Part shown: one piece after another, positions 22,796-33,784 of the stretch | Layout: every line of letters begins with the position of its first letter | How positions within the stretch are numbered: position 1 is the first letter of the stretch | NCBI RefSeq assembly: GCF_011386835.1 | Contig: NC_088800.1 | Span: forward strand, 1,922,001-1,986,000 | Length of the DNA stretch: 64,000 bases | Origin: Chrysemys picta bellii | Taxonomy: Eukaryota > Chordata > Testudines > Emydidae | Reading direction: 5' to 3' | Translations under genes and position numbers: made by a program | The notes under the pieces: generated by a model | Seen by the model: only the letters and a program-made list of their open reading frames with translations | The model's database searches: none | Told to the model about the DNA's origin: nothing

Positions 22796-25654
22796 AATCC
22801 ATTTCAGTTTCAGCACCTGCCAAGGGCCATCCCACAAGGCAACATGTTTATTAGATCAGCAAGGGGGAAAATAAGGGACTGGGATACGAGGGTAAACAGT
22901 ATGTGCAGCAAGTGAAATGGAACCAAAAAATAGCTTGTTGGAAGCGACAGCAAGCCCAGGGCATTTTCACCTTTCCCTCCCACAAGCCAGAGCCACCAAC
23001 ACCCTCTGCAGACCCAACGATCGGTAGGGGAAGGATGTTGTAACTCAACAAAATGCAGGCGAAGCCTTTGTGGGCTTCTAACTCTGTTACAGAGATGCTT
23101 CCGAGTGGGGCCCAATGTTTGTGGTGCTGCCAGTTGCCGCAGGGCACCGAGCCTCACCCCACTGCCTCGAGGGAGGTGAGACACACACAACTACCTCAGC
23201 ACTGAGGCCTGGCCGTGCTGGTGGCTTCTCTCTCCAGTTCCCCTCAGCAGACTCCACTCTCCAACCCCAGGAGCTTCTCCTCACGACGGATCCCCAGGTT
23301 TGACCTCACTGGCATCCATGACCCTACCTCTCCCACTACCAGGAACTCACTACCAGTTGGGTGGGGGGTCACACGAGGGAGGCTGATACTTTTTGGCCCC
23401 ACCTGGCAGCAGGAGCAAGTGGCGTTCTGAGGACACCGGAGTTACAGGATTGCCTCTGCTGTGGCTGACCCACCGTGGCGCTCTCAGCGAGGGCAGTTGT
23501 GACCCTGACACAAAGTGCTCTCTCCTATAGTGGCATTCTTCCGCCTGCTCAAAAGAAATAAATCAGACCCAAAGCAGGTATTGCCTGTCCTCGCCCCTTC
23601 TCCCCATTCCCTTCAACCGGCGCCACACCACACTTGGTCTCCAATTTAAGGCGAGGCTCCCAGGCCACTCAGGAAAGCAAAAGCTGGGCCCAAAAGGCCT
23701 TGCCTTCTCGAGCCCTCCATTAGTGCAGGTGATCAGGCTGAGTGATGTGGCTCCAGCCCCAGGGCTTTCAAGGAGGTGGCCTCCACACGCAGGGGGATGG
23801 AGAGGCAGGGAAGGAAAGCAATCAAGCTGTTGAAAGCTGCTGCATTGCTTCTCCTCTCCTGGGAGGCAGGGGGTGGAGCAACGTCAAGAAAAACCAGACT
23901 CCTAGTATAGGTCCTCCATCAAGGGAGGAGAGTGAAGGCAGAAAAGGGCACTCCAGCGTCTGCTTCACAGGGAGAAGTGAGTGGCCCAGGAAAGGAAGCC
24001 CCTCCTCACACTTCCCTTTTAGGAAGGAAAGGAGGAGACCAGACCATGAGGGCCTCTCATGTTTCTCTCCTCTAGTGAAAGGGTCTTTGGGGCGCGGGGA
24101 GCTTCCTGAACGTGGAGCGAGCTTTGGGGGGGAGGGGAGGCAGAAAGGAAAGGGAAGTACATGGGAGACATCCCGCACAGGGGGAGTACATGTGATGGGC
24201 ATCAAAAGGGGGAGGAGGGCCACCAGCACCCTTCCCTAAATACCAATGCCTGTAGGAGAGTGGTCAGTGAAGGAGTGAGGGAAGCCAGTCATCAGGTTCT
24301 CCCCCGCCCAGGGCAGACCCTGATGGTGCCTCCTGTATATCTTATTTGTATGGGTGACACAGGGTGACAGTGGCCCTCTGAGGGAAGAGGTCAGTGCACC
24401 CATGACTCATTAGCTGACCCCAGTTTGGCTTAAGAGAGGGCACCTGAGTCACAGAGGGAGGAAAGTGCTGGTGGGTCACAGCTGCCTTGTAGCGAAAGAA
24501 CAGCCAGGAGACTGTGGGAGGTCTCTGGAGAAACCGGAGGAGCTTCCTGGGGGAAGGCTGAAGGCAGAAGAGCAGCAAGAGGGGTTTGCCAGCTGAGTTT
24601 CCCAAGCAAAAGAGTGAGGGCCAGAGGGCTGAAGGCCAGAGACCAGCGGAGGGGCTAACCACTGGTTCTGCACAGCCTGCCACTGGAGGTCACGCCAAGC
24701 GGGGTCACTCTTAGACATGGGCTTTACAAGGACATTGTCCATAATATACTTCTTCTCTGATTACAGATATGCCTCACCCCCTTCCCAGACTACACAATGG
24801 CTCCATGAAGCAGAGTCCCTCAGGCTAATGGATTTTCTCAGAAACTCTTTTGATGCTCTGAGTGGTTTGAATCAGCAACCCTCAATATACAAACTATCCA
24901 CCGTGCTGCTAACTGTCAGAGATGTGATTAAAAAGAACCAACTTTTTTATTTCCCTGCTGAGGTAGCTCTTGATGGTGGGGAGATAACATCTGATTTCAT
25001 TTTTTTCACTAGACTGATACTTGCTTTATGTATTGAAGGCTGTAGATTATTGATTTTGTTGTGTAATTGTTGATAGCTACTTTTTCACAATACAAATGAT
25101 GAAATTACTTTTTACATCCTTTTTGATTTCTGCAAGTACAACATTGAAGGTTAGTGGCAAAATTAGCTGCTAGCCCTATTCATCTAGAAACCAAGCATGA
25201 AAGCGAAGAGGGTTGTTTTAACCCCCGACTCCCTACTGAATCTGATCATTCTCTAAGTGGTGCAGTAAGGATGCATTACTATCCTTTTCTAAGCGCAGTG
25301 GGATTACGTAAATGTAGGAGACTACAAGATCCTTGGGACAAGAACTGTCTAGCCAGACACTTAATACACAAGAAAAACAGGATAAGCATCCAGTATGTTG
25401 GTGTTCTGTTTATTTTAATATGCATAGTGGGCCAAATTCTACTCATGGTAAATTCAGGGCAACTCCATTGAAGGCCATGTAAGTGTGAGCAGAATTCCTC
25501 CAGCCCCAGTTTACTTGCTGGATCATCAATGGAAGGCTTCTGTGCGTCTGAGTTTTTAGGAAGATTTGAGGGGGAGGCCAATTGGCACATATGGAATTAG
25601 ACGGAATTCCAAGCCCAGACCTGGCACAAAAGAAGATGCAAAGGCAACAATGAA
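22796..25654. other. Intergenic, nothing firm
   Basis: GC-rich patches with overlapping open frames occur at 22810-23430 and 23742-24740 on both strands. None carries a recognised motif or splice context. The block 24340-24720 (from GACACAGGGTGACAGTGGCC to GGTCACGCCAAGCGGGGTC) has the look of LTR-derived sequence, but no ends or duplication support it. Confidence 0.4.
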
Positions 25655-26580
25655 AGAACGATACAAATGATCTGGAGGATGGCGTGGATTGCAAGTTTGC
25701 AGATGACACTAAACTGGGAGGAGTGGTAGATACACTGGAGGGTAGGGATAGGATACAGAGGGACCTAGACAAATTAGAGGATTGGGCTAAAAGAAATCTA
25801 ATGAGGTTCAACAAGGACAAGCGCAGAGTTCTGTACTTAGGACGGAAGAATCCCATGCACCGCTACAGACTAGGGACCAAGTGGTTAAGCAGCAGTTCTG
25901 CAGAAAAGGATGTAACGGTTACAGTGGACGAGAAGCTGGATGAGTGGACAGTGTGCCCTTGTTGCCAAGAAGGCTAACGGCATTTTGGGCTGTATAAGTA
26001 GGGGCATTGCCAGCAGATCGAGGGACGTGATCATTCCCCTCTATTCGACATTGGTGAGGCCTCATCTGGAGTACTGTGTCCAGTTTTGGGCCCCACACTA
26101 CAAGAAGGATGTGGAAAAATTGGAAAGAGTCCAGTGGAGGGCAACAAAAATGATTAGGGGTCTGGAGCACATGACTTATGAGGAGAGGCTGAGGGAACTG
26201 GGATTGTTTAGTCTGCAGAAGAGACGAATGAGGGGGGATTTGATAGCTACTTTCAACTACCTGAAAGGGGGTTCCAAAGAGGATGGACCTAGACTGTTCT
26301 CAGTGGTACCAGATGACAGAACAAGGAGTAATGGTCTCAAGTTGCAGTTGGGGAGGTCTAGGTTGGATATTAGGAAAAACTTTTTCACTAGGAGGGTGGT
26401 GAAGCACTGGAATGGGTTGGGTTCCCTAGGGAGGTGGTGGAATCTCCTTCCTTAGAGGTTTGTAAGGTCAGGCTTGACAAAGCCCTGGCTGGGGTGCTTT
26501 AGTTGGGGATTGGTCCTGCTTTGAACAGGGGTTGGACTAGATGACCTCCTAAGGTCCCTTCCAACCCTGAGATTCTATGA
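25655..26580 (+). mobile_element. CR1 LINE 3' portion, relatively young
   Basis: The 5'-truncated copy begins in the RT palm. It shows FADDTKLGGVVDTLEGRD (25693 onward), [12 protein letters not shown], then after a frameshift near 25940 [56 protein letters not shown] and [19 protein letters not shown]. The 3' end is GAGATTCTATGATGG at about 26568-26582. The FADD box (aspartates intact) is the CR1 form of the RT active-site motif. Reading frames are long and near consensus, so this copy is younger than the one at 19550. Confidence 0.94.
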
Positions 26581-26639
26581 TGGGAGAGAGGAGCTGAGCA
26601 ATAGGAAGAGAATTTATTTTCTCAGTGCACTCTGTAGGG

Positions 26640-26881
26640 TATATTTTACTTAGTCCCTTTCTGAAAAAAATGAACAAGATTGGTTAATGTGACCCCAACG
26701 TATTTCATGGAACAGAAGGCGTGGTGGTCCCTGGAGAGTTGAGTGGTCAGATCCATTCAGAATGCTGCTGAAAAGATCCTTTCCCAATCCCATGACTTTG
26801 ACCATGTCACCCCTCTCTTTGCATCCCTTCACTGGCTCCCTTTTCTCTCTCACACCTGACATAGGCTACTTGTTTTCACTC
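26640..26881 (+). mobile_element. L2-like LINE ORF2 fragment (5' part, split by LTR)
   Basis: In one frame this reads NAAEKILSQSHDFDHVTPLF followed by ASLHWLPFSLS. That matches the conserved C-terminal ORF2 stretch of L2-type LINEs (NAAARxL...HITPVL..LHWLPV). It is interrupted at 26882 by the LTR-like element and resumes at 27526. Confidence 0.65.
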
Positions 26882-27525
26882 TGTAGTGGGGCACCTGCCC
26901 CACTCCTGGAGAACGGGTTAAAAACAGCCAGGCTAGGCTGTTTGGGGAAGCAGCCACAGCTGGGGCCACGTCCCAATCAGGCCCAGCTGGCCCTATAAAA
27001 GGGCTGTGAGCCAGGCGCTGGAGGAGTCTCACTCTAGCACTGGAAGGAGCAGGGCTGGCTGCCTGCCTGAGAGTGAAGTATCTGAAGTAGAGCAGGGCTG
27101 GGGAGCTCCAGCCTGGTAAACCCCCCAGGCTGAAGGCCTTGTTTAAGGCCAAAAGGTAGTGGGGCTGCAGAGGGGCAGCCCAGAGATAGGCAGAGGCTGC
27201 TGGTCCTAACCCCTTGCCAATGATGAGTGGCCATGACAGACTGCAGTCTGCCCCAGTGAGTGGGGGCTAGATGGTGACTGGCAGTAGCCACTGAGGCAAG
27301 GTGGGGTTAGAGGGTTGGGGGTTCCCCTGGGAGGGGAGACCCAGAGAGTGGGGGTACTGCTGGGGCAGAACCCCTGGGGAAAAGGGCACCGGGGTCTGGG
27401 AGGGACACAGGGACCTGAGGCAGGTGAGACATCAGCTGGCAGAGGGTGCTCCAGAGCCGGAAAAGAGCTAATTCCCAGGACGACCAGCAGGAGGCGCTGC
27501 ACCGGTGAGTCGTCCCTTTGCTACA
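26882..27525 (+). mobile_element. Candidate solo LTR, TG...CA with 5-bp TSD
   Basis: It is a 644-bp element starting TGTAGTGGGGCACC and ending TTTGCTACA. It is flanked by exact CACTC repeats (26877-26881 and 27526-27530). A TATA-like CTATAAAAGG lies at about 26992-27001, where a U3/R promoter would sit. No coding sequence, primer-binding site or second LTR is present, which fits a solo LTR left by recombination. It interrupts an L2-like LINE. Orientation is taken from the TATA box. A short retroelement of another class is possible. Confidence 0.7.
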
Positions 27526-27830
27526 CACTCCAAGGCCCTTCACAACCTGACTGGTCAGCTCTCAGTCAGCATCCAAAACTTGACTCCCATCTCCAGCCAG
27601 TCCATAATGCCAGACTCCACTGCCCCCACACTGACCTATATTATGTTGTTTCCTTGCACCCCCTCACCTGTCTGTATCGTTTGTCTTATATTAGTATCTG
27701 CCCCCTGGGGCTTACGATCTTTCTGTGCTATGTATTTATACAGCACCTAGCACAATGGGCTCCTGGCCCATCAATATGGCTCCTTGGCATGCTGCCGCTG
27801 CTAATAATAATAAAAATAAACGGTTCTGGG
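27526..27830 (+). mobile_element. L2-like LINE 3' part and tail
   Basis: This continues the element split at 26882. It ends TATACAGCACCTAGCACAAT, then GGGCTCCTGG, then TAATAATAATAAAAATAAA. The same tail occurs at 7411-7835 and, in part, at 42384-42475. Confidence 0.6.
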
Positions 27831-28616
27831 TCTCCTCCTTGCTTGCAGAGGCTACACTGCACTAGACAACAGCTAAACAAACATTACATATTTCCTTAAT
27901 GCTGTTTTCTGCGTGTAAGCCACAGGTGTGTTTCCTACAGTGACATTATACAGTCACGAATAGGAAGGGAGATGGTCTGCATACGAATGAATGCAAGCGG
28001 GAGGTATCCACAAGGCCCTGTATTAAAGTGTGCGCCACACTCTGAAAACCCCTCCTCTGGAAAAAAAGAGGAATGGAATGGAAGAAGGCCAGAAAACACT
28101 TATCAGTCCATCCCCATGGTCAAGAGGTGCCTATTGTATAATCTCAAAGATAAAGAGCAAGCTAGCACATACACATAAGAAGTCTAGGAAACTGAATGGC
28201 TACAGGGATTGTTAATGGGAAACATTTGACATATAAGCCACTAGCTTACTTGATAGGGTGATGGGGACTGAAAATTGTTACATCTGATAGCTGTTTAGGG
28301 GGCTATACTATGTGAGGGAGTCAGTGGTCTTCTTGCAGTTCCTCATGACAAAGGCCCTCATCACGAAAGCCATTGGTGTTAATTAGCAGCCTCAGGAGGC
28401 CAAGGGCTCAATGGTTAATGGAGACCCTCTCACCTTCAGCCCTGTTCCTTCAAGTTAGTGGTCAGGCCCCTTGGCAGGGAAATGCAGAGCGCTGGGGGAA
28501 GCCAGCATTGCTGTCCCCACTGTTGTACACACCCAGTGCACAGGGCCTTGCTCTTCAGGACATTTCACAAGAAAGAAGTTTGCCTAGGGTGAGATTGTGC
28601 CTGTTTTACTCATGGG
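27831..28616. other. Intergenic, nothing recognised
   Basis: This is unique-looking sequence with short random frames. No element ends were seen. Confidence 0.45.
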
Positions 28617-29136
28617 TAGGGCCCTACCAAATTCACGGTCCATTGTGGTCAATTTCATGGTCATAGGATTTTAAAAAATTTAAATTTCATGATTTCAGCT
28701 ATTTAAATCTGAAATTTCACAGTGTGGTAATTGTAGGGATCCTGACCCAAAAAGGAGTTGGGGGGAGTCACAGAGTTATTGGGGGGGGGGGTTTGCGGTA
28801 CTGCTACCCTTACTTCTGGGCTGCTGCTGGACGCAGCGCTGCCTTCAGAGCTGGGCAGCTGGAGAGCGGCGGCTGCTGGCTGGGAGCCCAGCTCTAAAGG
28901 CAGAGCTGCTGCCAGCAGCAACAAGGGTGGCAATACCATGACCCCCCTAAAATAACCTTGCAACCCCCCTGCAACTCCCTTTTGGGTCAGGACCCCCAAT
29001 TTGAGAAGCACTGTCTGCCCCATGAAATCTGTGGAGTATTTCCTAAAAGCACACAAAAGACTAGATTTCATGGGAGGAGGCCAGATTTCATGGTCCATGA
29101 TGCGATTTTCATGGCCATGAATTTGGTAGGGCCCTA
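28617..29136. mobile_element. hAT-type element, TAGGGCCCTACCAAATTCA ends, with inner inverted repeat
   Basis: The outer ends TAGGGCCCTACCAAATTCAC and GAATTTGGTAGGGCCCTA are inverted. The family is shared with 52816-53351, where an 8-bp duplication is clear; here none is visible. Inside, CCTGACCCAAAAAGGAGTTG (28741-28760) and CAACTCCCTTTTGGGTCAGG (28972-28991) form a second inverted pair, which suggests a nested or composite element. A G-run lies at about 28778-28790. Confidence 0.8.
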
Positions 29137-31469
29137 CCCATGTGACTGAGCTTTCACAAGCAACCCCACTGCAGGTGATAGGATGATTCACAGCCCAAAA
29201 AGCATAGTGCAACTTGGCCCTAAATTTGGAAAAAGCCACACTGCTGTTTGAATTTAGTTCTTTCTGCAGTGCTTTCCTGGCACTTCACTTGCCAGTTGGC
29301 TATTTCCTCCTTTTTAATTCTTAGTGTTAAAGTGTTTTCTTGTGTCCGAAAGGTTTGTCTTTTCATTAGTTTTCATAACTGGGCATTTTTGTTAGAGAAA
29401 GCTTTCCTTGGAGATCGGGACATCTGGTCTTTATATTGCTTTTCTTTCACAATCCCAGTACTGGCACAGGGGAACGTAATCACAACCACTGTGTATTGTT
29501 AACTTTCTGACTTTGGAAGCTGTGTTCCTATTCTCAGGGGTCAAAAAACAGGTCATTCCCATACCAAGCTGCTTCCCTGCTATAAAGTATCTGCTTGTAT
29601 AAACTTCACCTGCATGTGTTCCTTTTACAATTGTAGTCCTGGGAATCTTGTTTCATAATTTTGTAACCTGGCCCAACACCTCTGAGATTGTTCATCTTGA
29701 TGCCTTGAACCAGCAAAGCTCTCACGTCCACCCTTAACTTTCAAGCATGTGCACTGTCGTGTTGCTTCCAGCGGGACCATCATACCCTTCAGCACCTGGC
29801 TGGATTCGTGCCGCGCTGCCCACACAACGCTAACTCAGCTTCCTCTCAGCACTGCTTAGGGCTTGTTTAGCTTCTCTGACCAAGCAGCAACTCAGTTACT
29901 TCATTTCTCCTTCCTGACAGGACACTTGTCCAATTTATTTCCCCCATGCTGGACCAACTGCCCCAGTTTATCATCACCACATCCAATTCCAGGGCTCCAC
30001 TATTGAGGTTATAAGTAACTCCTAGTGATTTCCAGCTCAGAGCGATATGGGATGCCTCAACAAGAGATGGGGGGGAGATAGAACACCTTAATGGGATGTA
30101 GGCCACACAGACTTCCAAAGAAAGGTACTGGAGCCCTGGTTAACAGCCTGTGTGGCAAGAGGAGAGCAATATGTGAAGACCCCAGCTGACATAACCAGCG
30201 TACTGTGTAACAAAGCCTAGAACTGAGCTAGCTACTCTTAGAGCAGCAGTTGGTCTGTGTTTATATCCGGCTAACATCAATTTTGTTTGTGATTTTTCTC
30301 ATATCATATGCCAAATAAACTTGGCTTTTATTTACCGTGCCTGGGGCTTGATTCTCCCCCCCACGGAATGCAAGTAACTTATTGACTTCAAAAAGCAAAC
30401 AGCCGGGCCAGCTCAGCTGTAAGTTAGATGACGACTTCTTGTGTCCAATGCTCCCTCTCTAACATCCGTTAGATTGCCATCTCAGCGCCAGCATGTCTCT
30501 CGGGAAATGTGTGGGATGTGTCCCATCCCTGCCTGGTATATCCCTGTGTCCCTTTAATCTGGAAAAGAAAAAAAGCATCAACTCAGTTTGATGCCCTTTT
30601 GTTGAAGAACTCCATTTTCTTCAAACTTCAAGGATGCTTTAAACTATGCCCACTAGCCATCCCGGAGGTGTGGATTGCTGGAACACAGCTTGCTGCAGAC
30701 ATGCCCTCTCCTTACCTCATCTCTCTCCTCCTTCACAGGGGGGAGCTGCAGGCCGGGCGGCGTAGGAGTTGGCTCCCCCAGCCCTATATCAGCTGGCTCC
30801 CCAAGCCTGAGATCCCCAGCGAGGAAGAGCAGGCTGCTTTCCCCTCCTTTGCACAGTGTGAGTAGCACAATAATGGATCCTCGGCCCTGCTCTCGCTTTC
30901 AGCACAACTATGGCTCTAGGGACACAATAATGACCCACGACAGTTACTATTTTCGTGATACATAAATGAGATCAGAGCTGTATAAGACTCATGTGATGAA
31001 TAGGTTAATGCATAATCTATGTGGACAGTCCTTCTAGGTCTTGGGTCAACCAAACTGCTGCTTTTCCAATATTAATTTGCAGAATCTTATTTATCGTACA
31101 AAAACCTGCCAAATTTCTGCTACGGGGTGTCCTTTACACAAAGGTGGCTTTAGCCGGGGTCCCTGGGTGCAACTGCACCCACAGAAATCGGGCTAGGTCA
31201 GAGTGGTGACCTCCAACACAGCGCACCGGGTCGCGATGCCACCCAGGCTGACAGGGAAGCTGGGCCAAGTTTGAGCGAGCGGCATTGAGACAGCCCAATT
31301 TGTGAGAGTGGACCTGGTGTGCAGAGTCACACACAAGTCGGGTTTGGTGCCAACCATGGATAGTGTGGGGAGCAGCTTGCCCACCTTGGCTGGTCACCAT
31401 CATCCTGGAGGGCCCAAGGCAACCTGCCCAGCCAAGACTCCACAACTGCGAGCAGGGTTGGGGATGTCA
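29137..31469. other. Intergenic, nothing recognised
   Basis: Frames such as 30509-30865 and 31134-31445 have no recognisable motif. A 16-bp match to the hAT MITE end (ATCGGGACATCTGGTC) sits at about 29414, perhaps a relic. No gene is supported. Confidence 0.4.
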
Positions 31470-31477
31470 CTCCCACC

Positions 31478-31601
31478 TAGGGTGACCAGACAGCAAATGT
31501 GAAAAATCTGGACAAGGGGCGGGGGGTAATAGGAGCCTATATAAGAAAAAGACCCAAAAATCGGGACTGTCCCTATAAAATTGGGACATCTGGTCACCCT
31601 A
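31478..31601. mobile_element. hAT-type MITE, exact 8-bp TSD
   Basis: It is a 124-bp element with ends TAGGGTGACCAGA and TCTGGTCACCCTA. It is flanked by exact CTCCCACC repeats (31470-31477 and 31602-31609). It has the same length and sequence class as the copy at 12581. Confidence 0.93.
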
Positions 31602-31893
31602 CTCCCACCAGCAGCGGGGCTGAAGCTCAGGGAGACGTGGGACCAAAGAGCACCCTGGCCACACGTAAGGCAGAGCTCCCCACATTCCCACAGGTAGGAC
31701 AGTGACCCGGCCTGGGCCCTATCTGACCTCCTGCACCCCAGCATGCATAGAACAGGGAGGCTCCATCTGTCCCTGCCTTAGAAAACCCTCTCAGATTCTT
31801 AAATATGACAAATATTTTCAGATCCATGTGCTTTAATTATTTCTCCTGTTGATGAGTTGGGCCAAAGAGAGATGGAACATCTAGCATGTTTCT

Positions 31894-32313
31894 CCAACGA
31901 GAGACTGCTGAGCTGGAATTGATATGCAAACTAGACACAATCAACTCAGGATTGAATAAGGATTAGGAATGGCTGAGCCATTACAAACATTGAATCTATC
32001 TCCCCTTGTAAGTATTCTCACACTTCTTATCAAACTGTCTGTACTGGGCTAGCTTGATTATCACTTCAAAAGTTTTTTTTTTTTCTCTTACTTAATTGGC
32101 CTCTCAGAGTTGGTAAGACAACTCCCACCTGTTTATGCTCTCTGTATGTGTGTATATATATCTCCTCAATATTTATTCCACTCTATATGCATCCGAAGAA
32201 GTGGGCTGTAGTCCACGAAAGCTTATGCTCTAATAAATTTGTTAGTCTCTAAGGTGCCACAAGTACTCCTGTTCTTTTTGCGGATACAGACTAACACGGC
32301 TGCTACTCTGAAA
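31894..32313 (+). mobile_element. Penelope-like retroelement 3' region (longest copy)
   Basis: It is flanked by CATGTTTCT repeats (31885-31893 and 32314-32322). The first 66 bases read RETAELELICKLDTINSGLN then KD before a TAG at 31964. The pattern E..LI.KL.T...GLN.D resembles the end of the GIY-YIG endonuclease of Penelope-like elements. The rest is a 3' region with a hammerhead-like motif (32193-32230) and ends GGCTGCTACTCTGAAAC. Variable 9-13 bp duplications and inverted partial copies elsewhere in the window also fit Penelope-like elements. The class assignment is inference. A different tail-less retroposon is the main alternative. Confidence 0.6.
32193..32230 (+). ncRNA. Hammerhead-ribozyme-like motif
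   Basis: Core CCGAAGA (32193-32199; hammerhead C3-A9 with C for U at position 4) is followed by one extra A. A 6-bp helix closed by UGUA (32201-32216) comes next, then GAAA (32217-32220). A short hairpin AGC-UUAU-GCU (32220-32229) leaves C at the expected cleavage position 32230. The order and spacing match a minimal type I hammerhead with a very short stem III. The extra A and the U4 change may impair activity. Stem I pairing is not obvious. Confidence 0.5.
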
Positions 32314-32322
32314 CATGTTTCT

Positions 32323-33684
32323 GGAGTGTCTGAGACTACAAAAACCCTTTATAGATTTAGTCAGTGATACCAGAGGTAACCTAGTACAGCAATAGTCTGG
32401 GATGTTTTAATTTGTAGCTTTCTTAGATTACAAGAAAAACCAACCAGGAATCAAAACCACTTGCTAAGAACACAGAGCTGAATATTCCGGTAGCTGTATT
32501 CATGCACTCAAACCTGAGGATTCTAACCTCCTGTTTGGCGCAGAGTGCTCTAAACCGTTTGAGTCATTATAAAGAAGGCAGGAGTGGGGCTCCTTCCTAA
32601 TTACTTTTCACCACAGCACATTCTGCCTCCATTACAGAAAAAGAAGCCTTCATGCCATCACACTCAGAGCTCTGATCTGTACACACAAGTAAGCTTTTCA
32701 GCAAAGAAGCCAATTGGGTTACGCAATTGAATTAATATATTAAGGTGTTGCAGATAACCCACATCACCATGAAAATTCAGGTACCAAGCCTCAAAACAAA
32801 AGGTTTCACCAAATAATAAGTAGGATAACCATAGCATTTTGATGTCTTTCATTCTACTTGCTAAGGGGCAGAACAACATTCCTAAACTGATTGTCATGGT
32901 AGGGAGCACACGGCCTCCTATGGGTAGGAAGACATCTGGTTTGTACACATGGCATAATGGCATTGGCTATGCTTAAGCAGAGTTGGTTCTTTTGTCACTA
33001 CTTTTTGCTTAAAGTTAATGCTTGTGAAAGCTTGTGGGCTGACAGTACTGTTGACAGACGCCTTATCTACAGCACAGGCACTGCACTCTCCTTCTAGCCT
33101 CAAATGTCTCAGTCTTGAGATGGAGAAGCCTGAGATAGGGGAGATGTGAAGAATTCTCCTTCCATTTATTCCTTGGTCTTTCTGCTGAGACCAGCAACCA
33201 TGATTGCTTGAGTGATCGTGACTTCCCTCACTACAGACCTGGTCCACATTCATACCATCCAGTTAGAAGTGAAAGGTACGGACCTATTACCACTATAACC
33301 AAGGCATCCCAGTTCCAAGTCTACTATTTTCTTGCATTCCAACTCAAAAGCAGTAAGCAGCAGTGACCATTAACATACAGGTTGGGAAAACAAAGAATTA
33401 GCACGATTTCAGTATAATTGCTTATAGCCCAGTGCACTCTCCCTGAATCTCTTAATCCTTAAAAAGGATTAATCAGTTCTTAATTGCTGATTAACTTAAT
33501 CTTAACCTAGTACTTATGCCGTAATTGATGGACATTGTTTGCAATAGAGTTTTATAGCACTTCAATAAAGATGAAAAGTCTTGCTTCAGTGCTGGTGCAA
33601 TTGAGTCTTGTGTTGGTGAGGGCCCGGCAGTATGGAAGCTAGCACCATCTAGTGCTCAGATGCTGAATTGTGATGCAGTTAATT
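32323..33684. other. Intergenic, nothing recognised
   Basis: This is unique-looking AT-rich sequence, with TTAATCCTTAAAAAGGATTA forming a short palindrome at about 33451-33470. No gene or element ends were seen. Confidence 0.45.
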
Positions 33685-33694
33685 AAACACTAAG

Positions 33695-33774
33695 AACAGG
33701 AGTACTTGTGGCACCTTAGAGACTAAGTACTCCTGTTCTTTTTGCGGATACAGACTAACATGGCTGCTACTCTA
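33695..33774 (+). mobile_element. Miniature foldback copy of the Penelope-like family
   Basis: It is an 80-bp copy flanked by exact AAACACTAAG repeats (33685-33694 and 33775-33784). It begins with AACAGGAGTACTTGTGGC in reverse orientation, then jumps to AGTACTCCTGTT and the normal 3' end (GCGGATACAGACTAAC, GGCTGCTACTCT). It is therefore a hairpin that has lost the ribozyme-like block. Confidence 0.85.
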
Positions 33775-33784
33775 AAACACTAAG

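Noticed and set aside
24339..24720. LTR-like purine-rich block
   Set aside because: I found no TG/CA ends with matching flanks, so it is left as unassigned intergenic sequence.
29413..29429. ATCGGGACATCTGGTC match to the hAT MITE end
   Set aside because: It is only 16 bases with no second end or flanking duplication. It may be a relic but is not annotated as an element.
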